64,000 nucleotides of DNA from positions 62,001-126,000 of the forward strand of contig NZ_JAAQQU010000038.1 in the NCBI RefSeq assembly GCF_011742145.1, in the 5' to 3' direction. A program made the translations under genes and the position numbers. Positions 43,488 through 53,075 of this stretch are shown here, in pieces. Numbering within the stretch: the first letter of the stretch is position 1; every line of letters begins with the position of its first letter. Source of the stretch: Flavobacterium sp. J49 (lineage in GTDB: Bacteria > Bacteroidota > Bacteroidia > Flavobacteriales > Flavobacteriaceae). Below the pieces are notes generated by a model, which was not told where the DNA came from, ran no database searches, and saw only the letters and a list, made by a program, of their open reading frames with translations.

Positions 43488-44799
43488 CCATATAAACTTT
43501 TAATAGCGATAACGAATATACAAAAGCCGGCGCAGCAATTCGCATTGCGGCATGATTAATTGTCAGTAACCAAAATACTAAAAAACAAAACATATAAATA
43601 TTTTGCTTGTTGTCGAGATATAAAAAAATAGGGGTCAAAAATACAATTAACAGTGCCATTATTCCCAATGTCCCGTGTTCGGCAAAGGTTCGCGAAACTT
43701 CATTGTGTGACGTGATAATTTCACCACCGGTTTTTTCTTCTCTAATTTCGAGACCTTTGGCCACGCCTATTCCAAAAACCGGACTGTCTAAAAAGGCATC
43801 GATTTCACTGTCTAAAATCTCCTCTCTTCCGGTAAACTGACTTTCTTTAACTTTCCCGGTAGCATCTTGGTTGGCGTATCTTTTGTCAATCAAACCTCCT
43901 GTTTGGTTGGAAGTATAAACCCAAGTCAAGGCAAAACCAACCAGGAATAATACCAACAACATGTTGAGCTTGTACTTGCCCTCTCCTCTGGCATTTTTAT
44001 ACAAAAAGAAGATTAAAATTAAAATCATCAATAAACCGGTAATCATGCCTCCTCTCGAAAAAGTAACCAAACCGCGATAACTGATATTGAAAATAATGAT
44101 CAGGTTGATTACAAACATTAATTTGGTTTTTGATTCCAAAATCAGTCGCGAAAAGAAAATAAACATTCCAATTCCGAGCAAGGTGGCAACCTGATTCGGA
44201 CCAAATCCACCCGAAGTTTCCAAATTAGAACCTGTACCGGTCAAAATGGTTTTCAACTCCGGCGTATACAGTATCAAGTACATCGTAGTAGAAATAATGG
44301 GCAATCCCATCGCCAATAACATATTGTTTAGTTGGGAAAACAAAATCTTACGGTTGTAATTGTAAATTGCTGCTACACCCAAACAAGCCGGTCCCGATAT
44401 ATTAAAAGCCAAAGAAGTTCGAAGATCCGACTTTAAATTTAAAGTTTCGGTAGCCACGATAATCCCGGGAAACAGCAGTAGTAAGTAAATCCAAAACGGA
44501 ATAGCATTCTTAGAAAATCCGCTGTAATACATTCCTAAAAACAAGAACATCATCACGCCGTATTTAGAAAACTCATACAAGATATTTCCGCCGGTCATCC
44601 TAAGGAAAACCTCACTTCCCACCAAATAGGCTGAAACAAAAAGCACTTCATTGCCTCTGTTGCTGGTTTTAATCACATAATAAATTCCGAATATTAAAAT
44701 CGAAAAGCCGTATACTTTTGAAAATTGAGGATAATTATAAATTAAAAACCCAATTAAAACGTGAGATAAAACTAATAATATATAATTTCTTTCTTTCAT
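43480..44799 (-). CDS. O-antigen polymerase/ligase-like membrane protein (Wzy-type)
   Basis: A 439-residue protein with about eleven TM segments and a larger periplasmic loop around residues 285-375 containing SQFTGREEILDSEIDAFLDSP and GIGVAKG. This topology and the TGRE..L..AF..SP..GIG pattern fit the Wzy/WaaL O-antigen polymerase-ligase group. As it sits in the middle of a glycosyltransferase cluster, a polymerase is more likely than the ligase. Coupled to neighbours by 8-nt overlap (downstream) and a 4-nt gap (upstream). Confidence 0.78.
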   Translation of the reverse strand: MKERNYILLVLSHVLIGFLIYNYPQFSKVYGFSILIFGIYYVIKTSNRGNEVLFVSAYLVGSEVFLRMTGGNILYEFSKYGVMMFLFLGMYYSGFSKNAIPFWIYLLLLFPGIIVATETLNLKSDLRTSLAFNISGPACLGVAAIYNYNRKILFSQLNNMLLAMGLPIISTTMYLILYTPELKTILTGTGSNLETSGGFGPNQVATLLGIGMFIFFSRLILESKTKLMFVINLIIIFNISYRGLVTFSRGGMITGLLMILILIFFLYKNARGEGKYKLNMLLVLFLVGFALTWVYTSNQTGGLIDKRYANQDATGKVKESQFTGREEILDSEIDAFLDSPVFGIGVAKGLEIREEKTGGEIITSHNEVSRTFAEHGTLGIMALLIVFLTPIFLYLDNKQNIYMFCFLVFWLLTINHAAMRIAAPAFVYSLSLLKVYMDE

Positions 44800-44803
44800 A
44801 GTT

Positions 44804-45877
44804 TTATAACCCTTTAATCCAATTTAAATATTTGGTCATGACGCCTTCTTCCGAATGATTTTCTACAACGGTTTGGTGCAAAGCATTACCCAATTGCGTT
44901 CTTAAGGCTTCGTCATCAATCAATTTTGACAAACTTTCACCAAAAGCATCCACTTCATTTACACCAACAATAAATCCGTTTACCCCATTTTTTATTATCA
45001 ACGGAATTTCACCAACATTGGTAGAAACTACCGGCTTTTTATACAAACCGTATTCAATCAATGCCACCGGCAATCCTTCTGATTTTGAAGTAAGTATAGC
45101 AATATCTGTTTGATTGATGATAGGAACGACATCATTTTTAGACCCGTAAATAAAAACCGTATTTTGCAACCCTTTACTGATAATCAATTCTGAAATCTGT
45201 TTGGAATATCCATCTTCAAAATCTTTTCCTACCAAATGAAAGGTCCAACTCGGTTGGGTTTCTTTTAATTTCTCGGCTACATCCAACAATAAAAAATGAT
45301 TTTTTTGGTCTCTCAAATTGGCCAAACACAAAATGCGCTTACCAACTTCTCCTTTCAAAACAGTTTCGGCTTTCACTGTTGAAACCTCATTGGTAAAATT
45401 AGGGAAATAAACCACGTTTTTACAATTGAGTTCTTTTTCGGCCCAATTTTTCAGCTTGAAATTGACAACGATAATGCCTTTAAAGAAAAACGAAGCAACT
45501 TTGAGCACTAATGATTTTTGGGTACTGATAAACTCACTCAACCCATTGTGGTCATGCCAAATGATTTGAATTTTCGGGTAAATTATTTTGACTAATAAAG
45601 CGATGAAATAAGAACTACTGTGCGGTTGAAGAAAATCAACCTTATTCGTTTTACAGTATTTTTTTAATCGAAAAGCCGCAGCAAAATCAAGTGTTTTGGC
45701 CTTCTTCAAAAAAAGATAAGACACCGAATCCTCCAACTGACTTTTCAAATGGCCTTCCGCTCTGGTCGCAACCAAGCCCGAAAAATCAACCCTATTTGAA
45801 AGCGCATTGGCATAATTGATGGCCATTTTTTCGGCACCGCCAACTTCTAAAGAGTCAATAATTTGTACTATTCTCAT
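44804..45877 (-). CDS. GT4-family glycosyltransferase
   Basis: A 357-residue GT-B enzyme. Opening IVQIIDSLEVGGAEKMAINYA is the typical GT4 N-terminus with the conserved GGAE. The C-terminal domain holds ILCLANLRDQKNHF, FHLVGKDFEDGY and SEGLPVALIEYGLYKKPVVSTNVGEIP, which is the donor-binding E-x7-E region. Soluble or membrane-peripheral. Its start overlaps the previous gene's stop by 4 nt (ATGA). Linkage and sugar unknown. Confidence 0.92.
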   Translation of the reverse strand: MRIVQIIDSLEVGGAEKMAINYANALSNRVDFSGLVATRAEGHLKSQLEDSVSYLFLKKAKTLDFAAAFRLKKYCKTNKVDFLQPHSSSYFIALLVKIIYPKIQIIWHDHNGLSEFISTQKSLVLKVASFFFKGIIVVNFKLKNWAEKELNCKNVVYFPNFTNEVSTVKAETVLKGEVGKRILCLANLRDQKNHFLLLDVAEKLKETQPSWTFHLVGKDFEDGYSKQISELIISKGLQNTVFIYGSKNDVVPIINQTDIAILTSKSEGLPVALIEYGLYKKPVVSTNVGEIPLIIKNGVNGFIVGVNEVDAFGESLSKLIDDEALRTQLGNALHQTVVENHSEEGVMTKYLNWIKGL

Positions 45878-46992
45878 GATGGAAAAAGCTGTTTAATTTC
45901 ATTTTCAAACACATCCAAAGTGTATTGTCTCGACCATTGAATGGCATCATTGACTTGCGCTCGGTAGCGATTTTCATCTTTTATAATTGCCTCTATTTGG
46001 CTGACATCATCATCCAATTGCAATTTCAAAAGCAATCCGCGATTTCCGTTATCCAACATATTGGGCACACAAGAAACTCGGGAAGCGATGGGCAAACAAC
46101 CCCAAAACATGCCTTCCGCAATGACTTTGGGCCAACCTTCACTCAATGACGGTAAAACTACAAAATGATTTTTGATATAAGCGGCTTTAACGGTTTCCTG
46201 GTTTTGATTGCCTTCCAAACTGATAATATTTTCAAGACTATTCGTCTTGATATAATCTTCTAAACTGTTCCGCTCTGCGCCTTCGCCAAATACTGTCAAC
46301 GCAACGTCATATCCGTTTTTATACAGTTGCTCCACCAATTGAATGGCGTATAAAGGTTGTTTCCCATTAGACAAAGTCCCGACAAAAACGAAAGAAATCT
46401 TTCCGGTTAATGGTCTCGGACTAACAGCAATCTTATCGCGCTCCGAATAACTGGCTGTAAAAAACGGTTTGATGTTTTTAGTGCTGTTTTCCCATTCGCC
46501 ATACACCAAAACTTGCATGTTTTTGGTCAAAAAAGTATTGCTCAAAATCCATTTTTGCAAGCGATAACTCAGCGGCTGTTTGGCCTCTAAATCCCAATTG
46601 CCGGCGTATTTTGCGGTTTTGGGTTTGTTTGGAAATAAAATCTGAACCAAACATCCCAACAAACCCATGTTTCCGGGACATCGCAAATGAATGTGGTCGG
46701 ATTGCTGCATAGCTTTGTAAATTTTAAAAACAATTTTAGGCAATTTAAAAATCGTTTGAAAAGCGGATTGTAAAGACAAAAAATGATAAGAAGCTACAGT
46801 TCTGAAATCAATGTTTTGATGGGAATAGGGTATTTCAATCGCAGTTTTTTCCTTTAAAGTCAAAGGTGCGACCACGATGATTTTATCTACATATTTTGCC
46901 CAAATATTCATTTCTCTCACATAAGGAGAATACGCATAATATTCGCCATTTTGAAAGCCGTGAGGAACGTGTGTAATGAGGCAAAAGGTCAT
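45874..46992 (-). CDS. GT4-family glycosyltransferase
   Basis: A 372-residue GT-B enzyme. The N-terminal half starts LITHVPHGFQNGEYYAYSPY; the C-terminal half shows SFVFVGTLSNGKQPLYAIQLVE, VFGEGAERNSLE and SLSEGWPKVIAEGMFWGCLPIAS, the conserved GT4 donor site. Length is normal. Coupled by ATGA overlap to the following GT4 gene. It resembles enzymes often next to capsule or O-antigen polymerases. Confidence 0.88.
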   Translation of the reverse strand: MTFCLITHVPHGFQNGEYYAYSPYVREMNIWAKYVDKIIVVAPLTLKEKTAIEIPYSHQNIDFRTVASYHFLSLQSAFQTIFKLPKIVFKIYKAMQQSDHIHLRCPGNMGLLGCLVQILFPNKPKTAKYAGNWDLEAKQPLSYRLQKWILSNTFLTKNMQVLVYGEWENSTKNIKPFFTASYSERDKIAVSPRPLTGKISFVFVGTLSNGKQPLYAIQLVEQLYKNGYDVALTVFGEGAERNSLEDYIKTNSLENIISLEGNQNQETVKAAYIKNHFVVLPSLSEGWPKVIAEGMFWGCLPIASRVSCVPNMLDNGNRGLLLKLQLDDDVSQIEAIIKDENRYRAQVNDAIQWSRQYTLDVFENEIKQLFPS

Positions 46993-46998
46993 GTTGGT

Positions 46999-48009
46999 TT
47001 AAGATTCTGTTTTGGGTTGGTCAAAAAGCAAACGCACCAAACCTACGGTTCTTCCCCAAGATTCGGTTAACGCTTCCCAACGTTTGTTAGTGGTAAAGAT
47101 ATTGCTAAATCTGATGAATATCAATACTAATGAAATGGCGGTCCATTTTAGCTTGGCTTGGAACGAAGGCTTCGGGTATTTCACACGCCATACAAACCAA
47201 CCGTTTCGGGTCACCATTTTGCCGTATTGGTATTTGTTAGGCCTACCCGATTGGTCGTGGTAATGTGACAATTGGGCTTTGGTGGCAATTACATTTTTTC
47301 CGAATTGTTGCGCTCTGATACTAAAATCGGCATCTTCATACAAGCCGTAACCTTCAAAATAATGCGAAAATTTAATGGTATCAAAAACTACTCTCTTGAA
47401 CGAAAACGACATCCCTATCAACAAATCAACTTCATAAATTTTGCCCGTCAAAGGAAAACCACAAGTTCGGCCGTGTGAGTATTCGGGCATGCGTCCCGGA
47501 CCTGAATCCGACTGCAAACCGAGATAATTTCTTAAAACATTTCTTGAACCTTCGGGATAAACGTAGCCTTCGAATTCATAAAACTTGTATTTGCTGTACG
47601 TTGTATTAAGTTCTTTTTTTACCCAACGGTTTTCATTTATGGCAATTCCGGCCACACCTGTTATGGTTGAATCCGTTTGATAAGCTTTGATGATTTCTTC
47701 AAAATAATTGGGCTCCAAAACCGTATCATCATCCAAAAAACAAATTACTTCCGCTTCCGATGACACTTTGGAAACCCCAAAATTGCGCTGTTTGGTTAAG
47801 CCTCTGTGCTCCTTTTCCACTTTAAAATAAGTCAGATTCTGAAAAGGATGCGCGGCAATCATGGCTTTGGTTTCGTCATTCACAGAACCGTCAACAATCA
47901 GAATTTCATTGGGATAAAGTGTTTGCCCTTTTACCGAAGTCAATAACTTCAATAAAGGATTGGGTCGCATATACGTACAAACTATCAGGGTAAAATTCAT
48001 CTTATTCAT
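46999..48009 (-). CDS. GT2-family glycosyltransferase
   Basis: A 336-residue GT-A inverting glycosyltransferase. NFTLIVCTYMRPNPLLKLLTS and EILIVDGSVNDET form the nucleotide-binding start; the DxD is within CFLDDDTVLEPNYFEE. A later EGYGLYEDADFSIRAQQFG holds the catalytic-base ED. A short hydrophobic stretch near the C-terminus (WTAISLVLIFIRF) may anchor it to the membrane. Its start overlaps the preceding GT2 gene by 8 nt. Confidence 0.9.
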   Translation of the reverse strand: MNKMNFTLIVCTYMRPNPLLKLLTSVKGQTLYPNEILIVDGSVNDETKAMIAAHPFQNLTYFKVEKEHRGLTKQRNFGVSKVSSEAEVICFLDDDTVLEPNYFEEIIKAYQTDSTITGVAGIAINENRWVKKELNTTYSKYKFYEFEGYVYPEGSRNVLRNYLGLQSDSGPGRMPEYSHGRTCGFPLTGKIYEVDLLIGMSFSFKRVVFDTIKFSHYFEGYGLYEDADFSIRAQQFGKNVIATKAQLSHYHDQSGRPNKYQYGKMVTRNGWFVWRVKYPKPSFQAKLKWTAISLVLIFIRFSNIFTTNKRWEALTESWGRTVGLVRLLFDQPKTES

Positions 48010-49543
48010 GCTTTAATGTAATGGCCCAAAAAACACTGGTATTCCATTTTTTTTTAAACAATTTAATATACCCCAAAGGATTCTTTAAAAAACTTTTGTT
48101 GAGATTCTTGAAGAAAATCGTGGTTTTATAACTTCGCAATTGTTCCGGCGTATCATACAACAGTCGGAACAACATCACGGTTGGTGACGGTTTGGGTTGG
48201 ATTACTTCGTGTTGCCAACGCAAAATTGGTTTCGTTCTGAATCCGCCCATCGGTGCTTTTAAGTGTAAAATATTGGAGGAAGAAATATACAAAATATCAA
48301 ATCCTTTTTGGCGCAATTGCATCCCAAAATCATTGTCTTCGCCAAAACCAAATTCGTAACCCATATTAAATCGCAATCCTTGAAGACAAGTACTTTTTAC
48401 AAAAGCGTGACCCGCACCAAAAACGGTAAATTGCTTGGGTGCTTGACGTTCTATGGTTTGTGTTTTCAAATGACACGCCACCAAAAACACTTCATTTCCG
48501 GTTGACCTAAAAGTGTCCAAAGCCTTTTCGAGTAAATCATTGCCAAAAACAATATCGTCATCGGCCATAAAGCAAAATTCGCTCGTGATCAATTCCAAGC
48601 CCATATTTCGCGCATTACAAGCACCGGCTTGATGGGTAAATCGGTGTTTGATGGTAAAAGGCCAAGCAGTATTTTGGATGAAATCCAATTCAGAAACGCT
48701 GTCTGCAATTGGATTTTGTTCAATAATGACAACGTTGGTCGGCAAATGCGTTTGTGCGGCTAAATTCTTGAGCACGTCCAACAAATATTGTTTGCGACCA
48801 ATCGTGGGAATCAGTACATCAATCGTGCCTTTTTCTACTGTCGTTTTGGTTGAATTTAATGGTATTTGATTGAGCCGAATCGGGTTAAAAGTTCGCTTTT
48901 TATAAAACAAAGAAAACAGCAACGGCAGCAACGGAAATCGCTTTTCAAACAGCACCAAATTAAAGAACAAAAGGAAAATCCAACGCGTTCGGTAATGCTG
49001 TTTGGTAAATTTAAAAAGAGTATAAAGACTTGTGGTCTTTAGTGGCATTTCAGCGGTTTTGCCACGGAGTAATTTGGGTTCCGAATAGCACAACAAACCG
49101 TGAACGATGGCTCTTTTGGCCAAAGAATGCAGAAAATAATCCAAGTCATTTTCTGGCTTCAAATAAGGTTGACAAGCTTTTAGTGCCGAAGCATGAATAG
49201 CACCAACCTGACTACTCATTTGCCAAGTGGCGTATCGAACTTCTTTGTTTATTTTGATAAAAGGAGAATCTTCGATATACCCCAATTCTCTTCCGAAATA
49301 ATCCGAAGACGAAGGATTAAAGGAAAAAAGCAACTTTTTATGGTGAAACAGGTTTTCAATCGAATTGACATTCAAGTTGTCTGCCAACCTTTGGTGACAC
49401 CAAACCAATAGTTCATCTTCAAATTTATCCGCCAAATCAAGCAATACTGCAACCACATTCCGATTTTTGAAAGTCGAAAAGTCAATCGCTTCGGCTGAAA
49501 CGACGTTAGTTACTTTTGATTGATTGTGATAAATTATAATCAT
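48002..49543 (-). CDS. GT2-family glycosyltransferase with extra N-terminal domain
   Basis: A 513-residue protein. The C-terminal ~275 residues are a standard GT-A fold: IDVLIPTIGRKQYLLDVLKNL, NVVIIEQNP, DxD in CFMADDDIVFG, and YEFGFGEDNDFGMQLRQ with the catalytic ED. The first ~235 residues have no clear family; a segment with ENDLDYFLHSLAKRA resembles the acceptor end of a GT2 domain, so this may be a degenerate second transferase. A hydrophobic stretch lies near residues 187-210. It starts 10 nt after the FkbM gene. Confidence 0.85.
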   Translation of the reverse strand: MIIIYHNQSKVTNVVSAEAIDFSTFKNRNVVAVLLDLADKFEDELLVWCHQRLADNLNVNSIENLFHHKKLLFSFNPSSSDYFGRELGYIEDSPFIKINKEVRYATWQMSSQVGAIHASALKACQPYLKPENDLDYFLHSLAKRAIVHGLLCYSEPKLLRGKTAEMPLKTTSLYTLFKFTKQHYRTRWIFLLFFNLVLFEKRFPLLPLLFSLFYKKRTFNPIRLNQIPLNSTKTTVEKGTIDVLIPTIGRKQYLLDVLKNLAAQTHLPTNVVIIEQNPIADSVSELDFIQNTAWPFTIKHRFTHQAGACNARNMGLELITSEFCFMADDDIVFGNDLLEKALDTFRSTGNEVFLVACHLKTQTIERQAPKQFTVFGAGHAFVKSTCLQGLRFNMGYEFGFGEDNDFGMQLRQKGFDILYISSSNILHLKAPMGGFRTKPILRWQHEVIQPKPSPTVMLFRLLYDTPEQLRSYKTTIFFKNLNKSFLKNPLGYIKLFKKKWNTSVFWAITLKHE

Positions 49544-49553
49544 GAAACTTTAT

Positions 49554-50357
49554 TTATTTCAAATTCGGTCCGGCAAAGGTTATGATTTCATTGCCTCTGA
49601 AAGTGACTGTCTTGTACGGATAATTCATTTGGCGGAAAAAAGCTTCCACTTTGATATACGTTTTCTCGCCATTGACCACGTGATAAGATGCGATGGCAAA
49701 GTTCGGTTGTAACGTTTTAATGGTATTCACACAACCGTCAAGCGCTTCTATTTCGGCACCTTCGATGTCCATTTTGATAAAGTCGAGTTTTTGAATATGG
49801 TTATTTTTAACCCAATCGTCAATAGTAACCGCTTGTTTTTTGACACAATGTTCGGTATCGGGCATCCACACCGCAGAAGAACCCACAGTTCCGGCTTCGT
49901 AAAAATCGATCCATTCATTTTTATCCCAAAGCAACAAATCTTCAATCTTGATATTGTCTGTCAAATCCGGATTCAAAGCCCTATTTTTTTGGATTCGCTC
50001 GATATTGAATGTATCCGGCTCAAAGGCAAATACTTTTCCGCTTTTCCCCACCAATTTGGAGAAAAAAATCGTCAAATGGCCACAATTGGCTCCGGCATCA
50101 ATGACCACATCGCCCGATTTTACGGTATAAAAATGTTGGTAATAGTCAAAATCCGCCACTATCGGATACAAAGCCTCATGGGTGATTAGTGTAGTGTTTT
50201 GAAAACCGGTTTTATACACCAATCTTTCTTTTCCTTCCACCAAATCAAAGGTCACTTTATTAGGTTTCAACAGTCTGTAATAAAAAAGTTTCAGCTGTTC
50301 TTTGGCGTTGCCTTTGGGCATCAAACTACTGAGTATTTTCTTGAGTGCTTTTTTCAT
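49554..50357 (-). CDS. FkbM family methyltransferase
   Basis: A 267-residue SAM-dependent methyltransferase. The SAM-binding motif is VIDAGANCGHLTIFFSKLV with the acidic FAFEPD; DFIKMDIEGAEIEALDG is the FkbM hallmark. In glycan loci such enzymes O-methylate a sugar hydroxyl. Its start overlaps the stop of the upstream GT4 gene by 4 nt (ATGA). Target sugar unknown. This is one of two FkbM genes in the locus. Confidence 0.9.
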   Translation of the reverse strand: MKKALKKILSSLMPKGNAKEQLKLFYYRLLKPNKVTFDLVEGKERLVYKTGFQNTTLITHEALYPIVADFDYYQHFYTVKSGDVVIDAGANCGHLTIFFSKLVGKSGKVFAFEPDTFNIERIQKNRALNPDLTDNIKIEDLLLWDKNEWIDFYEAGTVGSSAVWMPDTEHCVKKQAVTIDDWVKNNHIQKLDFIKMDIEGAEIEALDGCVNTIKTLQPNFAIASYHVVNGEKTYIKVEAFFRQMNYPYKTVTFRGNEIITFAGPNLK

Positions 50358-51499
50358 CGGATTAGTTTTTGATAGAAAGCAGCACTTTGTTGGGCTACCA
50401 CTTGGATACTGAATTTTTGTTGCACTTTGGCTTTGGCCGCTGTGCCAATTTGATTTCTTAGTGAGGCATTTTCAAGCAAGGCGTTTATTTTTTCGGCGTA
50501 GGCTTGGTGCGCTTTGGGATTCACTAAAAATCCGTTGACGCCATCGTCAATTACTTCTTTGGCCCAACCGATTTCCGAAGCGACAATAGCCTTTTGCATT
50601 GCCATCGCTTCTATCCAGGAAACCGGCAAAGCTTCGGCAAATGTGGGAAAAACACAAACGGTGGAAGCATTGATATGCGTCTTCATTTGGTCATAAGGCA
50701 CGCTTCCCAAATAAGTTACGTTTTGAAATGCATCGGCATCAAACAGCGGTTGCATCATTGCCCAAACCGAAGAATTGCCGGTGGTAATATCCGCAGCGTC
50801 TCGGCCGATAAGGACTAATTTGGCCTGCTTATTTTGCTTATATACTTCATTAAAAATCAGCGGCAATTCGAGTGAACCCTTTTTCCGAATTAAAGTGCCA
50901 AAGTATAAAATGGTATCCTCCTCTGTGTTATTATTTGTTGCTGCAACCGAAAAATCATCCAAATCAATGCCATTCGGAATGACGGTAAAATCGTTTGACA
51001 AAGCCAATAATTCTTTGGTCACTGTGGCTGTATATTGACTGACTGAAAGCCAAGCATCGGCGTTTTGCAGTGCCTTTTTTTCTCTGAATTTATTGAGAAA
51101 CTTCACCGGTCGTTGGTCTAAATGACAAAAATAAGTGTCGCTGCCGTGAAGTTTAATCACCAATGGACATTTCAGTTGGATATTGGAAGTAATTCCGGTC
51201 CAATCCGCAGCTTCAACGATATCAATTTCGCCTTTGTCTACCAAATCATTAATCCGTTTTTGAATCTTTTTTTGGGTCAAAATTCTCGAAAATCCTTTGA
51301 GTTTTCGGTTTTTGATTTTATAAAATGTCAATCCGGCATCAGTAAAAGTTTCGTCTTGGTCTTGGCCATAAATCACAATCGTAACTTGGTGACCCAATTG
51401 GAGTAAGCCTTTGCTTAAATTCAGGATACTCGTCCCTATTCCGGCCGAAAAACCGGTTTTGGCATGAGGATATTCAGAAGTCAGGAAGGCTATTTTCAT
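50354..51499 (-). CDS. GT4-family glycosyltransferase
   Basis: A 381-residue GT-B enzyme. IAFLTSEYPHAKTGFSAGIGTSILNLS is a classic GT4 start with the glycine-rich loop; TILYFGTLIRKKGSLELPLIF, LVLIGRD, and FAEALPVSWIEAMAMQKAIVASEIG form the donor site. The acceptor is unknown. Coupled to fkbM on one side (ATGA) and 4 nt from the methyltransferase gene on the other. Confidence 0.93.
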   Translation of the reverse strand: MKIAFLTSEYPHAKTGFSAGIGTSILNLSKGLLQLGHQVTIVIYGQDQDETFTDAGLTFYKIKNRKLKGFSRILTQKKIQKRINDLVDKGEIDIVEAADWTGITSNIQLKCPLVIKLHGSDTYFCHLDQRPVKFLNKFREKKALQNADAWLSVSQYTATVTKELLALSNDFTVIPNGIDLDDFSVAATNNNTEEDTILYFGTLIRKKGSLELPLIFNEVYKQNKQAKLVLIGRDAADITTGNSSVWAMMQPLFDADAFQNVTYLGSVPYDQMKTHINASTVCVFPTFAEALPVSWIEAMAMQKAIVASEIGWAKEVIDDGVNGFLVNPKAHQAYAEKINALLENASLRNQIGTAAKAKVQQKFSIQVVAQQSAAFYQKLIR

Positions 51500-51503
51500 A
51501 TTC

Positions 51504-52487
51504 CTATTTTTTCATCCAAACACAAGAAATGTTTCGACCATTGGTTTGATTTTCGGCAATCAATTGACTTTCTTCTGCCTTAAAACTTTCGATTAAATCA
51601 CTTTTCAAGTACCCAAAAAAACCATAGGAACGCATTTGCAACAATTCAAAATTTTGCAATTGGCTTTTCAAAAACTGTAAAGAAATGCCTTTGTTCGCAG
51701 AATCGGTTTTGGTTTCCACATGGATATCGGTAACCGACCAAATCTCGTCGGCAGTCATGCGCTTTTTGATGGTTTTCTCCGCCAACAATTGATCGTTAAT
51801 TAAGTCGATATAATCTTTTCTCCCTAAAAGGCGCTTGAAGGATTTGAGTAACTTCTTCGGAATAAAATCGGTAATTTTTTTCTTTTTTGGTAAAGCTTCG
51901 AGGGCTTTTTCATAACGTTTTCTCCGGTTCAAATATTCCGCTTCATTGATGGCATCTCCATTCGGGTCTTGTAAATGAATTAAAATCCCGCCCGAAGTCA
52001 ACGCCTTATCCACCTGACTCAAAAAAGTTTCTAAATCAGGTATGTGGTGCAACACCGAACTGATGATGATAACATCAAATTTTTCGGTCAGCGATGCTAA
52101 ATAGCCATTAACTGTTTTATAGGGTTTGCCCCAGGTCTTGGCTTTGGCTTCGGCAAAACGCAACATATTAGGCGAAGTGTCCAGTAAAGTCACTTGGCTA
52201 ATGTGTGCTCCGAGTTTTGAATTGAGTAAAATTTGAGAACTCAAACCTGTACCACAACCAATGTCGAGCAAGCTGAGTGCTTTGCTTTGTATATTTTTTT
52301 GAGTCATCAAATCGCCAACCAACAAATCAATCTGCTCTTGTAAACTTCCCCACATGTCGGTGTGCATTGCATCATAATGTTGGGCTTCAAAATCATGAAA
52401 CACGATATTGATTCTTTCCTGAAATTGCTCCGGAGAAAGAGTGCTTCCTGTTTTTTGTATTAAAGGCAATAACGATTGGTAGGACAT
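51504..52487 (-). CDS. Class I SAM-dependent methyltransferase
   Basis: A 327-residue protein. SAM motif I is LDIGCGTGLSSQILL followed by VTLLDTSPNML; motif IV region is FDVIIISSVLHHIPD and GGILIHLQDP. The C-terminal ~120 residues are basic and helical, perhaps for acceptor or membrane contact. It could methylate a sugar or a lipid-linked intermediate. It lies in the middle of the operon, 4 nt before a GT4 gene. Confidence 0.88.
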   Translation of the reverse strand: MSYQSLLPLIQKTGSTLSPEQFQERINIVFHDFEAQHYDAMHTDMWGSLQEQIDLLVGDLMTQKNIQSKALSLLDIGCGTGLSSQILLNSKLGAHISQVTLLDTSPNMLRFAEAKAKTWGKPYKTVNGYLASLTEKFDVIIISSVLHHIPDLETFLSQVDKALTSGGILIHLQDPNGDAINEAEYLNRRKRYEKALEALPKKKKITDFIPKKLLKSFKRLLGRKDYIDLINDQLLAEKTIKKRMTADEIWSVTDIHVETKTDSANKGISLQFLKSQLQNFELLQMRSYGFFGYLKSDLIESFKAEESQLIAENQTNGRNISCVWMKK

Positions 52488-52510
52488 GATGTAAAATATA
52501 GTTAGAACAA

Positions 52511-53074
52511 TTAGTTGATTTTGCTTTGAATATAATAGTCAGACAAGTCTTTGTCGATGATCATTGCTGCTGCAGGAAGTACGGTTTTACCCTCCGGAAT
52601 GTCTTGGGTAATTACCGAGTTGGCACCGATGGTCACTTTATTCCCAACCGTAATTTTTCCAAAAACTCCGGCATTCGGCCCGATAAAAACTTCATTGCCT
52701 ATCGTTGGCACGCCCATTTTTTTGCCATAATTACTCACGCCAATGGTAATTCCTTGGGAAATGTTGCAATTGTCACCAATCACACTATCGCCGTGAATGA
52801 CTACGTTACCAAAATGACCGATATAAAATCCTTTGCCTATTTGCGTTCGGTACGAAATATCAAAACCATACTTGACTTTTAGTCTTCTAAGCCACAAAAA
52901 ATAAAAGTAAAACAACAATCGGTTGCGTCTACGGTAATGTTGCACCAAACGAAAAATGGTCATGTATTTCAATCCGGGATTTGGGCTTATGATAAAAACG
53001 TCAAACAAAACCCCAATGGTAATTTTGTGAATACCACAGCGTTTGTAATCAGATAAAATATATTCTTTTGCCAT
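52511..53074 (-). CDS. Left-handed beta-helix acyltransferase (CysE-like)
   Basis: A 187-residue protein. The last ~100 residues carry hexapeptide repeats (IGKGFYIGHFGNVVIHGDSV, IGDNCNISQGITIG, IGNEVFIGPNAGVFG, IGANSVI) as in serine acetyltransferases. The N-terminal ~80 residues are shorter than in true CysE and are basic and aromatic. In this setting it most likely O- or N-acetylates a sugar. Only 1 nt separates it from the gene on its right. Confidence 0.87.
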   Translation of the reverse strand: MAKEYILSDYKRCGIHKITIGVLFDVFIISPNPGLKYMTIFRLVQHYRRRNRLLFYFYFLWLRRLKVKYGFDISYRTQIGKGFYIGHFGNVVIHGDSVIGDNCNISQGITIGVSNYGKKMGVPTIGNEVFIGPNAGVFGKITVGNKVTIGANSVITQDIPEGKTVLPAAAMIIDKDLSDYYIQSKIN

Positions 53075-53075
53075 T

